Made by a program: the position numbers and the translations under genes. Positions 8,490 to 17,540 of a DNA stretch of 64,000 bases are shown here, piece after piece. Positions within the stretch are counted from its first letter, which is position 1; every line of letters begins with the position of its first letter. Source of the stretch: Meridianimarinicoccus sp. MJW13 (GTDB lineage Bacteria > Pseudomonadota > Alphaproteobacteria > Rhodobacterales > Rhodobacteraceae); assembly GCF_014901205.1 (NCBI RefSeq), contig NZ_JACNMU010000003.1, positions 434,001 to 498,000 on the forward strand. The letters run 5' to 3'. The notes under the pieces were generated by a model. The model was not told where the DNA came from. It was given only the letters and a program-made list of their open reading frames with translations, and did not search any database.

Positions 8490-9272
8490 TCAGCCGCGCC
8501 CGCGCCGCCGCTTCCGCACACCGGCCAGCGCCAACAACCCGCCGATCATCAACGCGCCTCCTGCCGGCAGGGGCACCGCTGTGCTTCCGTTGCCGGACGC
8601 CGGGGCCAGAGCCGACGATCCCGCCGCGATATCGGTATAGTAGCGCACCGTCCCGCTGGTCCGCCCCCGCAGCTCGGGCGACAGGGTGAAATAGTGCTGG
8701 ATCGCGCCGTTGCCGCCGTTCCAGTTCAGCAGCTCCAGCACCGCGCTCACGTCAAATGTACCACCAACCGCCACCTTGCCGCCGTTGATGCCCCCCGAGT
8801 CATGGTCGAAACTGCTGCCCGGCGACCCGACGCGACCGATCTTGCTGCGCGTCTCGCCATTGACCGTGGCCGTCAGCTTGCCTGCCTTGCTGTATTTGCT
8901 GTCGCCCGCAGCATAGCCCACATCGACGCCGTAATAGCGCACCAGCCGGGCAAAGACCTTCATCTCCTCGGGCGGCTTGCGTCCGCGCTCCTTGCAGACA
9001 TTGTCCAGCCCCGGATCGGCGAAATCGCTGAGCACACTATAGGTCTTTGCTTCGAAGTTGATCGGCGACGCAAGATCATACTGCGGGCGACCATTCTTGT
9101 CGGTCTGGCCGTTGGGCGTGTGCTTCTGAGGCGTCAGCGCGCTGCCATAATTGGTATCGGGATCGAGTGTGATATTCCAATCCACATCATGAGTGTGCAC
9201 GCAATCGCGCGTGCCCGCCTGGGCAGAGGTGGTCGCGCACAGGGCGGCCAGCAGGACAACAACAGGTTTCAT
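8490..9272 (-). CDS. Secreted protein with VPLPA-CTERM sorting signal
   Basis: 260 residues. ATG 9272 follows AAGGAA and opens a signal peptide (MKPVVVLLAALCATTSAQA). The C-terminus is a textbook VPLPA-CTERM: AVPLPAGGALMIGGLLALAG then RKRRRGRG. This class is thought to be recognised by a dedicated exosortase in Rhodobacterales; none is present in this window. The body contains two cysteines likely paired in the periplasm and no catalytic motif I recognise. It converges tail to tail with the di-haem protein, four bases apart. Confidence 0.8.
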   Translation of the reverse strand: MKPVVVLLAALCATTSAQAGTRDCVHTHDVDWNITLDPDTNYGSALTPQKHTPNGQTDKNGRPQYDLASPINFEAKTYSVLSDFADPGLDNVCKERGRKPPEEMKVFARLVRYYGVDVGYAAGDSKYSKAGKLTATVNGETRSKIGRVGSPGSSFDHDSGGINGGKVAVGGTFDVSAVLELLNWNGGNGAIQHYFTLSPELRGRTSGTVRYYTDIAAGSSALAPASGNGSTAVPLPAGGALMIGGLLALAGVRKRRRGRG

Positions 9273-9806
9273 CGGGAACTTTCCTTGGACAATGGGCACG
9301 GATCAGCCGCGCCACTCAACTTCCGGGTGCACCATAGGGGCCATGCAACGACTTCGTAAACGTGCATTTGAGAATGTGTTTTTTTATGCGCTGCTGGCGC
9401 GGTTGGTGTAACAAAATTGCGCCGGCAGAATCATGCGGCGCAACTAACCTTTGGTCGGTGGCAGGGACACAGCCGAGGGGCGCTTCAAGAGCGCTGGAGA
9501 TTTTGTCACACCACACTGCGGATGACGTGTATTACAGATTCCTGTTTACTGACAAAGCGCAGCAGACCAGGCGCGGATGAGCAACAGCCCGAAATCCTTG
9601 CGAAATTCCTAACCGTGAACGACTTTACAGCTTTTCGATGAAAGCGGCAAAATCGTTGACAAAAAAGGCGTGGAATATCTACGACTTATTCTGGTGTTTT
9701 CAAAAGGTGATAAAGTGACTACGGGACAGTCGGGACATGTGCTCATATCCGCATTGCTGCGGGCGCATGACTGAACGCGAAGTTGACTAATGACGGGAGG
9801 ACTCCG
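9273..9806. other. 534-base gene-free region upstream of acs
   Basis: No convincing gene. The stretch from about 9340 to 9780 is visibly AT-richer than its surroundings and must hold the promoters of acs and of the divergent secreted protein. The best sigma-70-like -35 element for acs is TTGACA at 9656-9661, followed by a weak AT-rich -10 candidate around 9674-9681 at shorter than ideal spacing. Small reading frames here have no ribosome-binding site or recognisable composition. Confidence 0.5.
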
Positions 9807-11771
9807 ATGACGGGTCAAAGTCAGGACACAGCAACCTATCCGCCGAGCGCTGAGATCGCCGCAAACGCGCATATTGATGCCGAAACCTACAATCGTATGT
9901 ACGCGGAGTCGATTTCCGACCCCGAGGTCTTCTGGGGCGAGCACGGCAAGCAGCTGGACTGGATCAAGCCGTATACCAAGGTCAAGGACACAACCTTTGA
10001 CTTCGGCAAGGTGTCTATCAAGTGGTTCGAGGACGGCACCCTGAACGTCTGCGCCAACTGCGTGGATCGCCACCTTGAAACCCGTGGTGACCAGACCGCC
10101 ATCATCTTCGAACCCGACAACCCCGAAGAGCCGGCGCAGCACATCACCTACAAGGCGCTGCACACCGAAGTCTGCAAGATGGCCAACATCCTTGAGGGCC
10201 TTGGCGTCCGCAAGGGCGATCGCGTCGTCCTGTATCTGCCGATGATCCCGGAAGCCGCTTACGCCATGCTGGCCTGCGCCCGGATCGGGGCCATCCACTC
10301 GATCGTTTTCGCCGGCTTCTCGCCGGATGCCCTGGCCGCCCGTGTGAACGGCGCCGACGCCAAGGTCGTGATCACCGCCGACTACGCCCCGCGCGGCGGT
10401 CGCCAGACCCCGCTGAAGTCGAACGCCGACGCCGCCCTGCTGCACTGCAAGGACACGGTCAAATGCCTGGTGGTCAAGCGCACCGGTGGCCAGACAACCT
10501 GGGTTGATGGCCGCGACTACGACTATTCGGAACTGCACGCCGAAGCCGACGATCACAGCCGTGCCGTGGAAGTGAACGCCGAAGATCCGCTGTTCGTGCT
10601 TTACACATCTGGCTCGACCGGCCAGCCCAAGGGCGTCGTGCACAGCTCGGGCGGCTACCTTCTGTATGCCGCCATGACCCACAAGTACGTCTTCGACTAC
10701 AAGGAAGGCGATGTCTTCTGGTGCACCGCGGATGTGGGCTGGGTCACCGGCCACAGCTACATCGTCTACGGCCCGCTCGCCAATGGCGCCACCACGGTGA
10801 TGTTCGAAGGCGTGCCGACCTACCCCGACGCCTCGCGCTTCTGGGAAGTCTGCGAAAAGCACAAGGTCAACCAGTTCTACACCGCGCCGACCGCCATCCG
10901 CGCGCTGATGGGCAAGGGCACCGAGTTCGTCGAGAAAGCCGACCTTTCCAGCCTGCGCATCCTCGGCACCGTGGGCGAGCCGATCAACCCGGAAGCCTGG
11001 AACTGGTACAACGACAATGTCGGCAAGGGCAAATGCCCGATCGTCGACACCTGGTGGCAGACCGAAACCGGCGGTCACCTGCTGACCCCGTTGCCCGGCG
11101 CCCATGCGCTGAAGCCCGGATCGGCCATGAAGCCCTTCTTCGGCGTCGAGCCGGTGGTTCTGGACCCGCAGTCGGGCGAGGAAATCCACGAAAGCCCGGC
11201 CGAAGGCGTGCTTTGCATCAAGGCCAGCTGGCCCGGTCAGATGCGCACCGTCTATGGCGATCACGAACGTTTCGAGAAGACCTATTTCTCGGACTACAAG
11301 GGCTACTACTTCACCGGTGACGGCTGCCGCCGCGATGCCGATGGCGACTATTGGATCACCGGCCGCGTCGATGACGTGATCAACGTGTCCGGTCACCGCA
11401 TGGGCACCGCCGAGGTCGAAAGCGCGCTGGTGGCACATGCCAAGGTCGCCGAGGCCGCCGTGGTGGGCTATCCGCACGACATCAAGGGCCAGGGCATCTA
11501 CTGCTATGTCACCCTGATGAACGGCGTCGAGCCGACCGAGGAGCTGCGCAAGGAACTGCGCACCTGGGTCCGCACCGAGATCGGCCCGATCGCCGCACCG
11601 GATCTGATCCAGTGGGCGCCCGGCCTGCCCAAGACCCGTTCGGGCAAGATCATGCGCCGCATCCTGCGCAAGATCGCGGAAGACGATTTCGGGGCGCTCG
11701 GCGATACTTCGACGCTGGCCGAACCGGCGGTGGTCGATGATCTCATCGAAAACCGCATGAACAAAAAATAA
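9807..11771 (+). CDS. acs: Acetyl-CoA synthetase
   Basis: 654 residues, the expected length for AMP-forming acetate:CoA ligase. It turns acetate, ATP and CoA into acetyl-CoA, AMP and pyrophosphate. Signature motifs: the phosphate loop [22 protein letters not shown] in the adenylate site, [20 protein letters not shown] with the hinge Asp, [10 protein letters not shown], and the C-terminal [13 protein letters not shown] whose lysine (residue 614) is catalytic and the usual acetylation control site. GGGAGG six bases before ATG 9807 fixes the start. adk begins three bases after its stop, so the AMP produced could be recycled at once. Confidence 0.97.
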   Translation: MTGQSQDTATYPPSAEIAANAHIDAETYNRMYAESISDPEVFWGEHGKQLDWIKPYTKVKDTTFDFGKVSIKWFEDGTLNVCANCVDRHLETRGDQTAIIFEPDNPEEPAQHITYKALHTEVCKMANILEGLGVRKGDRVVLYLPMIPEAAYAMLACARIGAIHSIVFAGFSPDALAARVNGADAKVVITADYAPRGGRQTPLKSNADAALLHCKDTVKCLVVKRTGGQTTWVDGRDYDYSELHAEADDHSRAVEVNAEDPLFVLYTSGSTGQPKGVVHSSGGYLLYAAMTHKYVFDYKEGDVFWCTADVGWVTGHSYIVYGPLANGATTVMFEGVPTYPDASRFWEVCEKHKVNQFYTAPTAIRALMGKGTEFVEKADLSSLRILGTVGEPINPEAWNWYNDNVGKGKCPIVDTWWQTETGGHLLTPLPGAHALKPGSAMKPFFGVEPVVLDPQSGEEIHESPAEGVLCIKASWPGQMRTVYGDHERFEKTYFSDYKGYYFTGDGCRRDADGDYWITGRVDDVINVSGHRMGTAEVESALVAHAKVAEAAVVGYPHDIKGQGIYCYVTLMNGVEPTEELRKELRTWVRTEIGPIAAPDLIQWAPGLPKTRSGKIMRRILRKIAEDDFGALGDTSTLAEPAVVDDLIENRMNKK

Positions 11772-11774
11772 GTC

Positions 11775-12464
11775 ATGGACGGAGCAGACATCGTGACCAC
11801 GACACCCGCAGTCCTCATCCTTCTCGGCCCTCCGGGCGCCGGGAAGGGCACCCAGGCCCGCATGCTGGAAGAGAAATTCGGCCTCGTCCAGCTGTCCACC
11901 GGCGATCTGCTGCGCGCGGCGGTTGCCGCGGGCACCGATGCCGGCAAGACCGCCAAGGCGGTGATGGAGGCGGGCAAGCTCGTCTCCGACGAGATCGTTC
12001 TGGCCATCCTGAAGGATCGCCTGGCCGAGGATGACACCCAGAAGGGTGTCATTCTGGACGGCTTCCCCCGCACCACCGGCCAGGCCGAAAGCTTGGACGC
12101 GCTGCTGGAAGAAACCGGACAGAAGATCAACGCCGCGATCTCGCTGGACGTTGAGGACGAAGCCATGGTCGAGCGGGTTTCGGGCCGCTACACCTGCGCC
12201 AAATGTGGCGAAGGCTACCATGACAGCTTCAAGCAGCCCGCCGTTGACGGGACCTGCGACAAATGCGGAGGCACGGAGTTCAAGCGCCGGGCCGACGACA
12301 ATGCCGAAACCGTGCGGTCCAGGCTTGAAGCCTACCACGCGCAAACGGCGCCGCTGATCGACTACTACGACGCCAAGGGTGTCCTGCAACGCGTTGACGC
12401 CATGGGCGACATCAGCGCGATCGCGCAGGGCCTCGGTCGCATCGTGGAAGCCGCTTCGGCATAA
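11775..12464 (+). CDS. adk: Adenylate kinase (zinc-lid type)
   Basis: 229 residues. The P-loop GPPGAGKGT, LSTGDLLRA, ILDGFPRT and the LID are all present, and the LID carries two CXXC pairs (CAKCGEGYH and CDKCGG) that normally hold a structural metal, as in other alphaproteobacterial enzymes. It interconverts ATP plus AMP and two ADP. ATG 11775 gives a short extra N-terminus; GTG 11793 is an alternative start. Adk is classically in a ribosomal-protein operon, so a copy directly behind acs suggests a dedicated role in removing Acs-made AMP. Whether another copy exists elsewhere cannot be seen here. Confidence 0.95.
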   Translation: MDGADIVTTTPAVLILLGPPGAGKGTQARMLEEKFGLVQLSTGDLLRAAVAAGTDAGKTAKAVMEAGKLVSDEIVLAILKDRLAEDDTQKGVILDGFPRTTGQAESLDALLEETGQKINAAISLDVEDEAMVERVSGRYTCAKCGEGYHDSFKQPAVDGTCDKCGGTEFKRRADDNAETVRSRLEAYHAQTAPLIDYYDAKGVLQRVDAMGDISAIAQGLGRIVEAASA

Positions 12465-12470
12465 GGGAGA

Positions 12471-12507
12471 GCCGGCTCCCCCCGGTGGGACTTGGGGGGG
12501 GGTCGGC
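12471..12507 (+). other. Long GC hairpin between adk and the symporter genes
   Basis: A 13-base-pair stem (12471-12483 with 12495-12507, including two G-T pairs) containing a C6/G8 tract and an 11-base loop, starting six bases after the adk stop. There is no T-run, so it could be a partial terminator, a 3' end stabiliser for acs-adk mRNA, or a processing site separating acs-adk from the transporter genes. Confidence 0.5.
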
Positions 12508-12588
12508 AGAGCAACCGCTTTCATCATTGGATTTTGGAACGCACTGTTCCGGGCTCCGGGAAAGCATGTCTTAAAGGGAGAGACCGCT

Positions 12589-12846
12589 ATGGCGGATAAT
12601 TCGTCCAACAACGCCTACTGGCAAGCGAACCTGAATATCATCAAGGTTTGCCTCGCCATTTGGGCCCTCGTTTCCTTCGGGTTCGGCATCCTGCTGCGCC
12701 CGCTCCTCAAGGGTATTCCGGTGGGTGGCACCGACCTGGGCTTCTGGTTCGCCCAGCAGGGCTCCATCCTGGTATTTCTTGCCATCATTTTCTTCTACGC
12801 ATGGCGCGTAAACAAGCTCGACGCAGAGCACGGCGTCGAAGAGTAA
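12589..12846 (+). CDS. Sodium:solute symporter small subunit (DUF4212)
   Basis: 85 residues with two membrane helices (about 17-37 and 55-77), matching the DUF4212/VC_2705-type small subunit: YWQANLNIIKVCLAIWALVSF, then FGFGILLRPLL, then LGFWFAQQGSI. This small protein always accompanies a particular SLC5-like symporter, encoded 13 bases downstream here. AAGGGAG lies eight bases before the ATG. It is probably needed for assembly or activity of the transporter. Confidence 0.9.
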   Translation: MADNSSNNAYWQANLNIIKVCLAIWALVSFGFGILLRPLLKGIPVGGTDLGFWFAQQGSILVFLAIIFFYAWRVNKLDAEHGVEE

Positions 12847-12859
12847 GGGACAGGGAACG

Positions 12860-14644
12860 ATGGATCAGTTTACCCTCAACTTGCTGGTGGTCGGCGCGAC
12901 GTTCGCGCTCTACATCGGCATTGCAATCTGGGCCCGTGCGGGCTCGACCTCGGAATTCTATGCAGCCGGTCGCGGTGTGCACCCGGTTGTCAACGGGATG
13001 GCCACAGGCGCTGACTGGATGTCTGCCGCTTCGTTCATCTCGATGGCCGGCCTGATCGCCTTTGGCGGCTATGCAACCTCGTCCTACCTGATGGGCTGGA
13101 CCGGTGGTTACGTGCTTCTGGCCCTGCTGCTCGCGCCCTACCTGCGCAAGTTCGGCAAGTTCACCGTGCCGGAATTCATTGGCGACCGTTTCTACAGCCC
13201 GACCGCGCGCCTGGTGGCCGTGGTCTGCCTGATCACTGCCTCGATCACCTATGTGATCGGTCAGATGACCGGTGTTGGCGTTGCCTTCTCGCGCTTCCTG
13301 GAACTGGACAACACCACCGGCCTGCTGATCGGCGCCGCCATCGTGTTTGCCTACGCCGTTCTCGGCGGCATGAAGGGCGTCACCTACACGCAGGTGGCTC
13401 AGTACTGCGTTCTGATCACCGCCTACACCATCCCGGCGGTCTTCATCTCGCTGCAGCTGACCGGCCACGCCATCCCCGGCATCGGCCTGTTCGGCAACGA
13501 CGTCGCCTCGGGCGAGCCGCTGCTGACGCGCCTGAACCAGGTGGTCACCGATCTGGGCTTTGCGGACTACACCGCGCAGGACGGCACGCCGTCTTCGGTC
13601 ATCAACATGGTGCTCTTCACCTTCTCGCTGATGATCGGTACCGCGGGTCTGCCCCACGTCATCATCCGCTTCTTCACCGTTCCCCGCGTGGCTGACGCCC
13701 GCTGGTCGGCAGGCTGGGCCCTGGTCTTCATCGCCCTGCTGTACCTGACGGCTCCGGCTGTTGGCGCCATGGCACGTCTGAACCTGGTCGACACCATCTA
13801 TCCGAACGGTGTTGCCGAAGAGCCGATCGAATACGCAAGCCGTCCCGACTGGATGACCAACTGGGAAAAGACCGGCCTGCTGAAGTTCGAAGACAAGAAC
13901 GGTGACGGCCGCATCCAGTGGTACAACGACGCCAACTCCACCTTCGACGCCGATGTGGCCACGCCGCGCGGTTGGAAAGGCTCCGAGCTGACGGTGAACC
14001 GGGACATCATCGTTCTGGCCAACCCTGAAATCGCACAGCTGCCCGGTTGGGTTCTGGCAATCGTCGCCGCCGGTGGTCTTGCCGCCGCGCTGTCGACCGC
14101 TGCCGGCCTGCTGCTCGCGATCTCGTCCTCGGTGTCGCACGACCTGATCAAGGGTCAGCTGAACCCCGGCATCTCGGAAAAAGGCGAACTGCTCTGGGCG
14201 CGTATCTCGATGGCGGTTGCCATTGGTGTCGCAACCTACCTCGGCCTCAACCCTCCGGGCTTCGCTGCTCAAACCGTGGCTCTTGCCTTCGGTCTGGCTG
14301 CCGCGTCGATCTTCCCGGCGCTGATGATGGGCATCTTCGTGAAGCGCATCAACAACAAGGGTGCTGTTGCCGGCATGGTGTCGGGTCTGCTGTTCACGCT
14401 GGTCTACATCTTCATGCACAAGGGCTGGTTCTTCATCGCAGGGACCAACCAGTTCCCTGACACCATCCAGGGGTCGCTGCTGGGCATCCAGTCCACCGCG
14501 ATCGGTTCGATCGGTGCCCTGGTGAACTTCGTGGTCGCCTACTTCGTGTCGAACGCCACGGAAGAGCCGCCGCAGGAGATCCAGGATCTGGTGGAAAGCA
14601 TCCGCGTCCCGAAAGGTGCCGGCGCTGCTGCCATCGACCACTGA
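12860..14644 (+). CDS. Sodium/cation:solute symporter, probable acetate permease (VC_2705-type large subunit)
   Basis: 594 residues with about 13 membrane helices, SLC5 family. Features include FYAAGRGVHPVVNGMATGADWMSAASF at the N-terminus, GLPHVIIRFFTVP, and AALSTAAGLLLAISSSVSHDL, the serine-rich segment of the sodium site. It differs from E. coli ActP by a hydrophilic insertion (about residues 320-390) containing an EF-hand-like loop DKNGDGRIQWYND (345-357), probably outside the membrane. Given acs and adk upstream, acetate or another short carboxylate is the likely substrate. Translation follows a GGGACAGGG-like site. Confidence 0.9.
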   Translation: MDQFTLNLLVVGATFALYIGIAIWARAGSTSEFYAAGRGVHPVVNGMATGADWMSAASFISMAGLIAFGGYATSSYLMGWTGGYVLLALLLAPYLRKFGKFTVPEFIGDRFYSPTARLVAVVCLITASITYVIGQMTGVGVAFSRFLELDNTTGLLIGAAIVFAYAVLGGMKGVTYTQVAQYCVLITAYTIPAVFISLQLTGHAIPGIGLFGNDVASGEPLLTRLNQVVTDLGFADYTAQDGTPSSVINMVLFTFSLMIGTAGLPHVIIRFFTVPRVADARWSAGWALVFIALLYLTAPAVGAMARLNLVDTIYPNGVAEEPIEYASRPDWMTNWEKTGLLKFEDKNGDGRIQWYNDANSTFDADVATPRGWKGSELTVNRDIIVLANPEIAQLPGWVLAIVAAGGLAAALSTAAGLLLAISSSVSHDLIKGQLNPGISEKGELLWARISMAVAIGVATYLGLNPPGFAAQTVALAFGLAAASIFPALMMGIFVKRINNKGAVAGMVSGLLFTLVYIFMHKGWFFIAGTNQFPDTIQGSLLGIQSTAIGSIGALVNFVVAYFVSNATEEPPQEIQDLVESIRVPKGAGAAAIDH

Positions 14645-14664
14645 TCTGGTCCTGAAAAGATCCG

Positions 14665-14687
14665 CCGGGGCGCCCTTCGCGCCCCGG
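14665..14687 (+). terminator. GC hairpin after the symporter gene
   Basis: A 9-base-pair perfect stem CCGGGGCGC/GCGCCCCGG with a 5-base loop, 20 bases after the stop. No T-run follows, so complete termination is unlikely and read-through into the DUF294 gene is plausible. Confidence 0.45.
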
Positions 14688-14748
14688 CCGCAGCCATCGC
14701 TGGGCGCGGCACAGGCTGCGCCCGGCTTCTTCCCCAAAGGAGCTTTCG

Positions 14749-16575
14749 ATGGAAGTCACCACCGAAGCAGTGCGCACGTTTCTTTCCGCCCTGCACCCCT
14801 ATGACGCCCTCCCCCCCGAAGACCTGAACCGGGTTGCCGACGCCTTCACCGTCGACGCGCGCGCCAAGGGCGATACGATCTATTCCATCGGCGACAAGCT
14901 CCCGGGCCTCTATGTCATCCTAGACGGCTCGGTCGAGATCCACGATACCCAGGGCGGCCAGCTTTCGCTGCTGGGTCCGCGCAACAGTTTCGGCGAACGC
15001 GGCCTGTTCCGGGACGGCACCGCCGTCACCAACGCCCTCGCCGCCACCGATGTTTCCCTGCTGATCCTGCCGGTGACCGAGGTCACCCGCCTGCTGGACA
15101 CGCAGCCCGCCTTTGCAAGATTCTTCGATCGCGGCACCTCGGGCGACAAGCCCAACACCCTGTCGCTGGCCACCACGCAGGTGTCGAACCTGCTGACCGG
15201 TCCGCCCGTGTCGTGCCCGCCTACGACCTCGATCCGCGAGGCCGCGCGGCAGATGCGTGAAAAGAACATCTCAAGCCTGGCCGTGGTCGAGGATGGCGTC
15301 CTGAAGGGCATCGTCACCACCACCGACCTGTCGCATCGGGTCGTGGCCGAAGGCATCGATTCCGCGCTGGATGTGTCGCGGATCATGACACCGCAGCCGA
15401 TCACCCTGCCCCCAGACGCGCTGGCCTCGGACGTGCTGCACGTGATGCACGAACGCCATATCGGTCATCTGCCCATTGCCGAGGGCGACAAGATCCTCGG
15501 CATGGTCACCCAGACCGACCTGACCCGCCTGCAGGCGGTCACCTCGGCGCAATTCGTTTCGGACATCGCCTATGGGCGCACCCCGGCCGCGCTGGCCAAG
15601 GTCACCAAGCAGATCCCGCAGTTGCTGGTGCAACTGGTGGGGTCCGGCAACCCGCACGAGGTCGTCACCCGGCTTATCACCGACATCGCCGATGCCGTCA
15701 CCCGCCGCCTGCTGACGCTGGCCGAAGCCAAGTTCGGCCCGCCCCCGGTGCCCTATTGCTGGCTTGCCTGTGGCAGCCAGGGCCGCCGCGAACAGACCGG
15801 CGTGTCGGATCAGGACAACTGCCTGTTTCTCGACGATCGGGTCACCGCCGAGGACATGCCCTATTTCGAGAAGCTGGCGAAATTCGTCTGTGACGGGCTG
15901 AACACCTGCGGCTATGTCTATTGCCCCGGCGACATGATGGCGACGGCGACCCGCTGGCGTCAGCCGGTGCGGGTCTGGCGCAGCTATTTCGAAGGCTGGA
16001 TCGTCAAGCCCAGCCCCGAGGCGCAGATGCTGGCCTCGGTGATGTTCGACCTGCGGGTGATCGGCGGCGACGCCAGCCTGTTCGACGGGCTTCAGCGCGA
16101 GGTTCTGGCCAAGGCCTCGGCCAATTCGATCTTCGTGTCGCACATGATCGCGAACTCGCTCAAGCACACGCCGCCGCTGGGACTGCTGCGCGGCTTTGCC
16201 ACCATCCGCTCGGGCGAGCACAAGAACCGCATCGACCTCAAGCACAACGGCGTTGTGCCGATCGTCGACCTTGCCCGGATCTATGCGATCCAGGGCGAAT
16301 TGACCGCCGCCAACACCCGCGCCCGCCTGGTCGAGGCCGAGGCCAAGGGCGTGCTGTCGAAGTCCGGCGGCAGCGACCTGATGGATGCCTATGACCTGAT
16401 CGCCCAGACCCGTCTGGACCATCAGGCCAAGCTGGTGCGCCACGGCGCGGCCCCTGACAACTTTCTTTCACCGACAGAATTGTCCGACTTTGAGCGAAGT
16501 CATCTTCGCGACGCTTTCGTCGTGGTAAAGACGCTGCAATCGGCTCTTGGACATGGACGCGGCATGATCGGTTAA
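14749..16575 (+). CDS. cNMP-binding/CBS/DUF294 nucleotidyltransferase-like protein
   Basis: 608 residues, cytosolic. Domains in order: a cyclic-nucleotide-binding beta barrel (about 10-125, with LYVILDGSVEIHD and FGERGLF), a CBS pair (about 155-265, ending GIVTTTDLSHRV and GMVTQTDLTR), a DUF294 nucleotidyltransferase-like domain with GSQGRREQTGVSDQD (about 340-354) and a C-terminal helical DUF294_C region. The layout resembles the GlnD/KNTase superfamily linked to nucleotide-sensing CBS domains, so it may modify a partner in response to adenine nucleotides. AAGGAG precedes the ATG. This family commonly neighbours DUF4212/symporter genes. Biochemical target unknown. Confidence 0.9.
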   Translation: MEVTTEAVRTFLSALHPYDALPPEDLNRVADAFTVDARAKGDTIYSIGDKLPGLYVILDGSVEIHDTQGGQLSLLGPRNSFGERGLFRDGTAVTNALAATDVSLLILPVTEVTRLLDTQPAFARFFDRGTSGDKPNTLSLATTQVSNLLTGPPVSCPPTTSIREAARQMREKNISSLAVVEDGVLKGIVTTTDLSHRVVAEGIDSALDVSRIMTPQPITLPPDALASDVLHVMHERHIGHLPIAEGDKILGMVTQTDLTRLQAVTSAQFVSDIAYGRTPAALAKVTKQIPQLLVQLVGSGNPHEVVTRLITDIADAVTRRLLTLAEAKFGPPPVPYCWLACGSQGRREQTGVSDQDNCLFLDDRVTAEDMPYFEKLAKFVCDGLNTCGYVYCPGDMMATATRWRQPVRVWRSYFEGWIVKPSPEAQMLASVMFDLRVIGGDASLFDGLQREVLAKASANSIFVSHMIANSLKHTPPLGLLRGFATIRSGEHKNRIDLKHNGVVPIVDLARIYAIQGELTAANTRARLVEAEAKGVLSKSGGSDLMDAYDLIAQTRLDHQAKLVRHGAAPDNFLSPTELSDFERSHLRDAFVVVKTLQSALGHGRGMIG

Positions 16576-16614
16576 CACTTCGGTCCGCCGCTGCGGACCA
16601 CCCTGGGAGGATAC

Positions 16615-17145
16615 ATGTTTCTAGAACTCTTCGCGACGTTCGCGATCGGCCTTGGCGCGGCAGGGGTGATCCTGCTGGTGAATCTGCTCGTCGGCAAACG
16701 GCTGCCGCGCTGGTTTCTGCCGGCCGGGGCGGGTCTGGCCATGATCGGGTTTTCGGTCTGGTCGGAATACACCTGGTACGACCGCACCACGACCACCCTG
16801 CCCGAAGAGATCGTCGTCGCCTGGGCGCATGAAACCTCTGCGTTCTACAAGCCCTGGACCTATGTCTCGCCGCAGGTGGATCGCTTCGTTGCCGTGGATC
16901 TGGAAACCATCCGCACCAACGACGACCTGCCCGGCCAACGCATGGTTGACCTGTTTTTCTTCGGACGCTGGGCGCCGGTCCGGCAGATCCGGGTTGTCAT
17001 CGACTGCGCCAACAACCGCCGTGCCGACCTCATGGAGGGGGTCGCCATGGATGCCAACGGCAATGTGGAGGAAAGCGCGTGGATTCCGCTGGAACCGGAA
17101 GATCCGGTTCTGCTCAAGACCTGTGAGGAGGAGGTATTGGGATGA
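16615..17145 (+). CDS. Conserved membrane protein of unknown function
   Basis: 176 residues. Two N-terminal membrane helices (about 5-25 and 34-50) are followed by a soluble part of about 125 residues with two cysteines (VVIDCANN, LLKTCEEE). I do not recognise a family. GGGAGG precedes the ATG. Its last bases overlap the next gene (ATGA), so it is translationally coupled to the receiver-like protein and, through it, to the sensor-exonuclease; a role in that signalling unit is a reasonable guess. Confidence 0.7.
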   Translation: MFLELFATFAIGLGAAGVILLVNLLVGKRLPRWFLPAGAGLAMIGFSVWSEYTWYDRTTTTLPEEIVVAWAHETSAFYKPWTYVSPQVDRFVAVDLETIRTNDDLPGQRMVDLFFFGRWAPVRQIRVVIDCANNRRADLMEGVAMDANGNVEESAWIPLEPEDPVLLKTCEEEVLG

Positions 17146-17537
17146 CAAGGACATTGACATGCAATGGACACGAGGCCCGCGTGGCCCTGCTGGGGCTGGA
17201 TGACACGCTGGGCGATGCCATCGCGCAAAGCCTCAGCCGCGACGGCTGCGCCATGACCCGCGCCCCCTGCGCCACCAGCGCTGTGCCAAGGCTGTGCGAA
17301 TGCTGCCCCGATGTGATCGTGCTGGAAACCCGGACCAGCGACATGTCGGCCTTCGGCGTCGCACAGGCGATCCGGCAAAACCGCGATCTGGATCATGCCC
17401 GCCTGCTGGTGCTGCAGAATTCGGGCCGCGCCATCGACAAGCGCCGGGCCCGTGCCATGGGTGCCGACGGCTTCCTGTCCATGCCCTTCCCCATGTCGTC
17501 GCTGCGCATCGAGGTCGGACGGCTGCTGGAGGCCTGA
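17142..17537 (+). CDS. Degenerate response-regulator receiver protein
   Basis: 131 residues, a single receiver-like domain without an output domain. The fold pattern is kept: VALLGLDDTLGDAIAQSL (acidic pair), CCPDVIVLETRTSDMSAFG (strand 3), ARLLVLQNS (strand 4) and GADGFLSMPF (strand 5). The phospho-accepting Asp at the end of strand 3 appears to be Glu (VLET), and the conserved Lys before Pro-Phe is Met. It therefore probably cannot be phosphorylated normally and may be locked in an active-like state. It starts inside the previous stop (ATGA) and ends three bases before the sensor-exonuclease gene. Confidence 0.75.
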   Translation: MTRTLTCNGHEARVALLGLDDTLGDAIAQSLSRDGCAMTRAPCATSAVPRLCECCPDVIVLETRTSDMSAFGVAQAIRQNRDLDHARLLVLQNSGRAIDKRRARAMGADGFLSMPFPMSSLRIEVGRLLEA

Positions 17538-17540
17538 CCG

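Noticed and set aside
9362-9580. A 72-codon frame in the gap before acs
   Set aside because: No ribosome-binding site, odd Cys/Trp composition, and no family resemblance.
9609-12611. A 1000-codon open frame on the - strand opposite acs and adk
   Set aside because: It mirrors conserved + strand genes, its protein is His/Gly/Arg-rich without domains, and such antisense frames are expected at this GC content.
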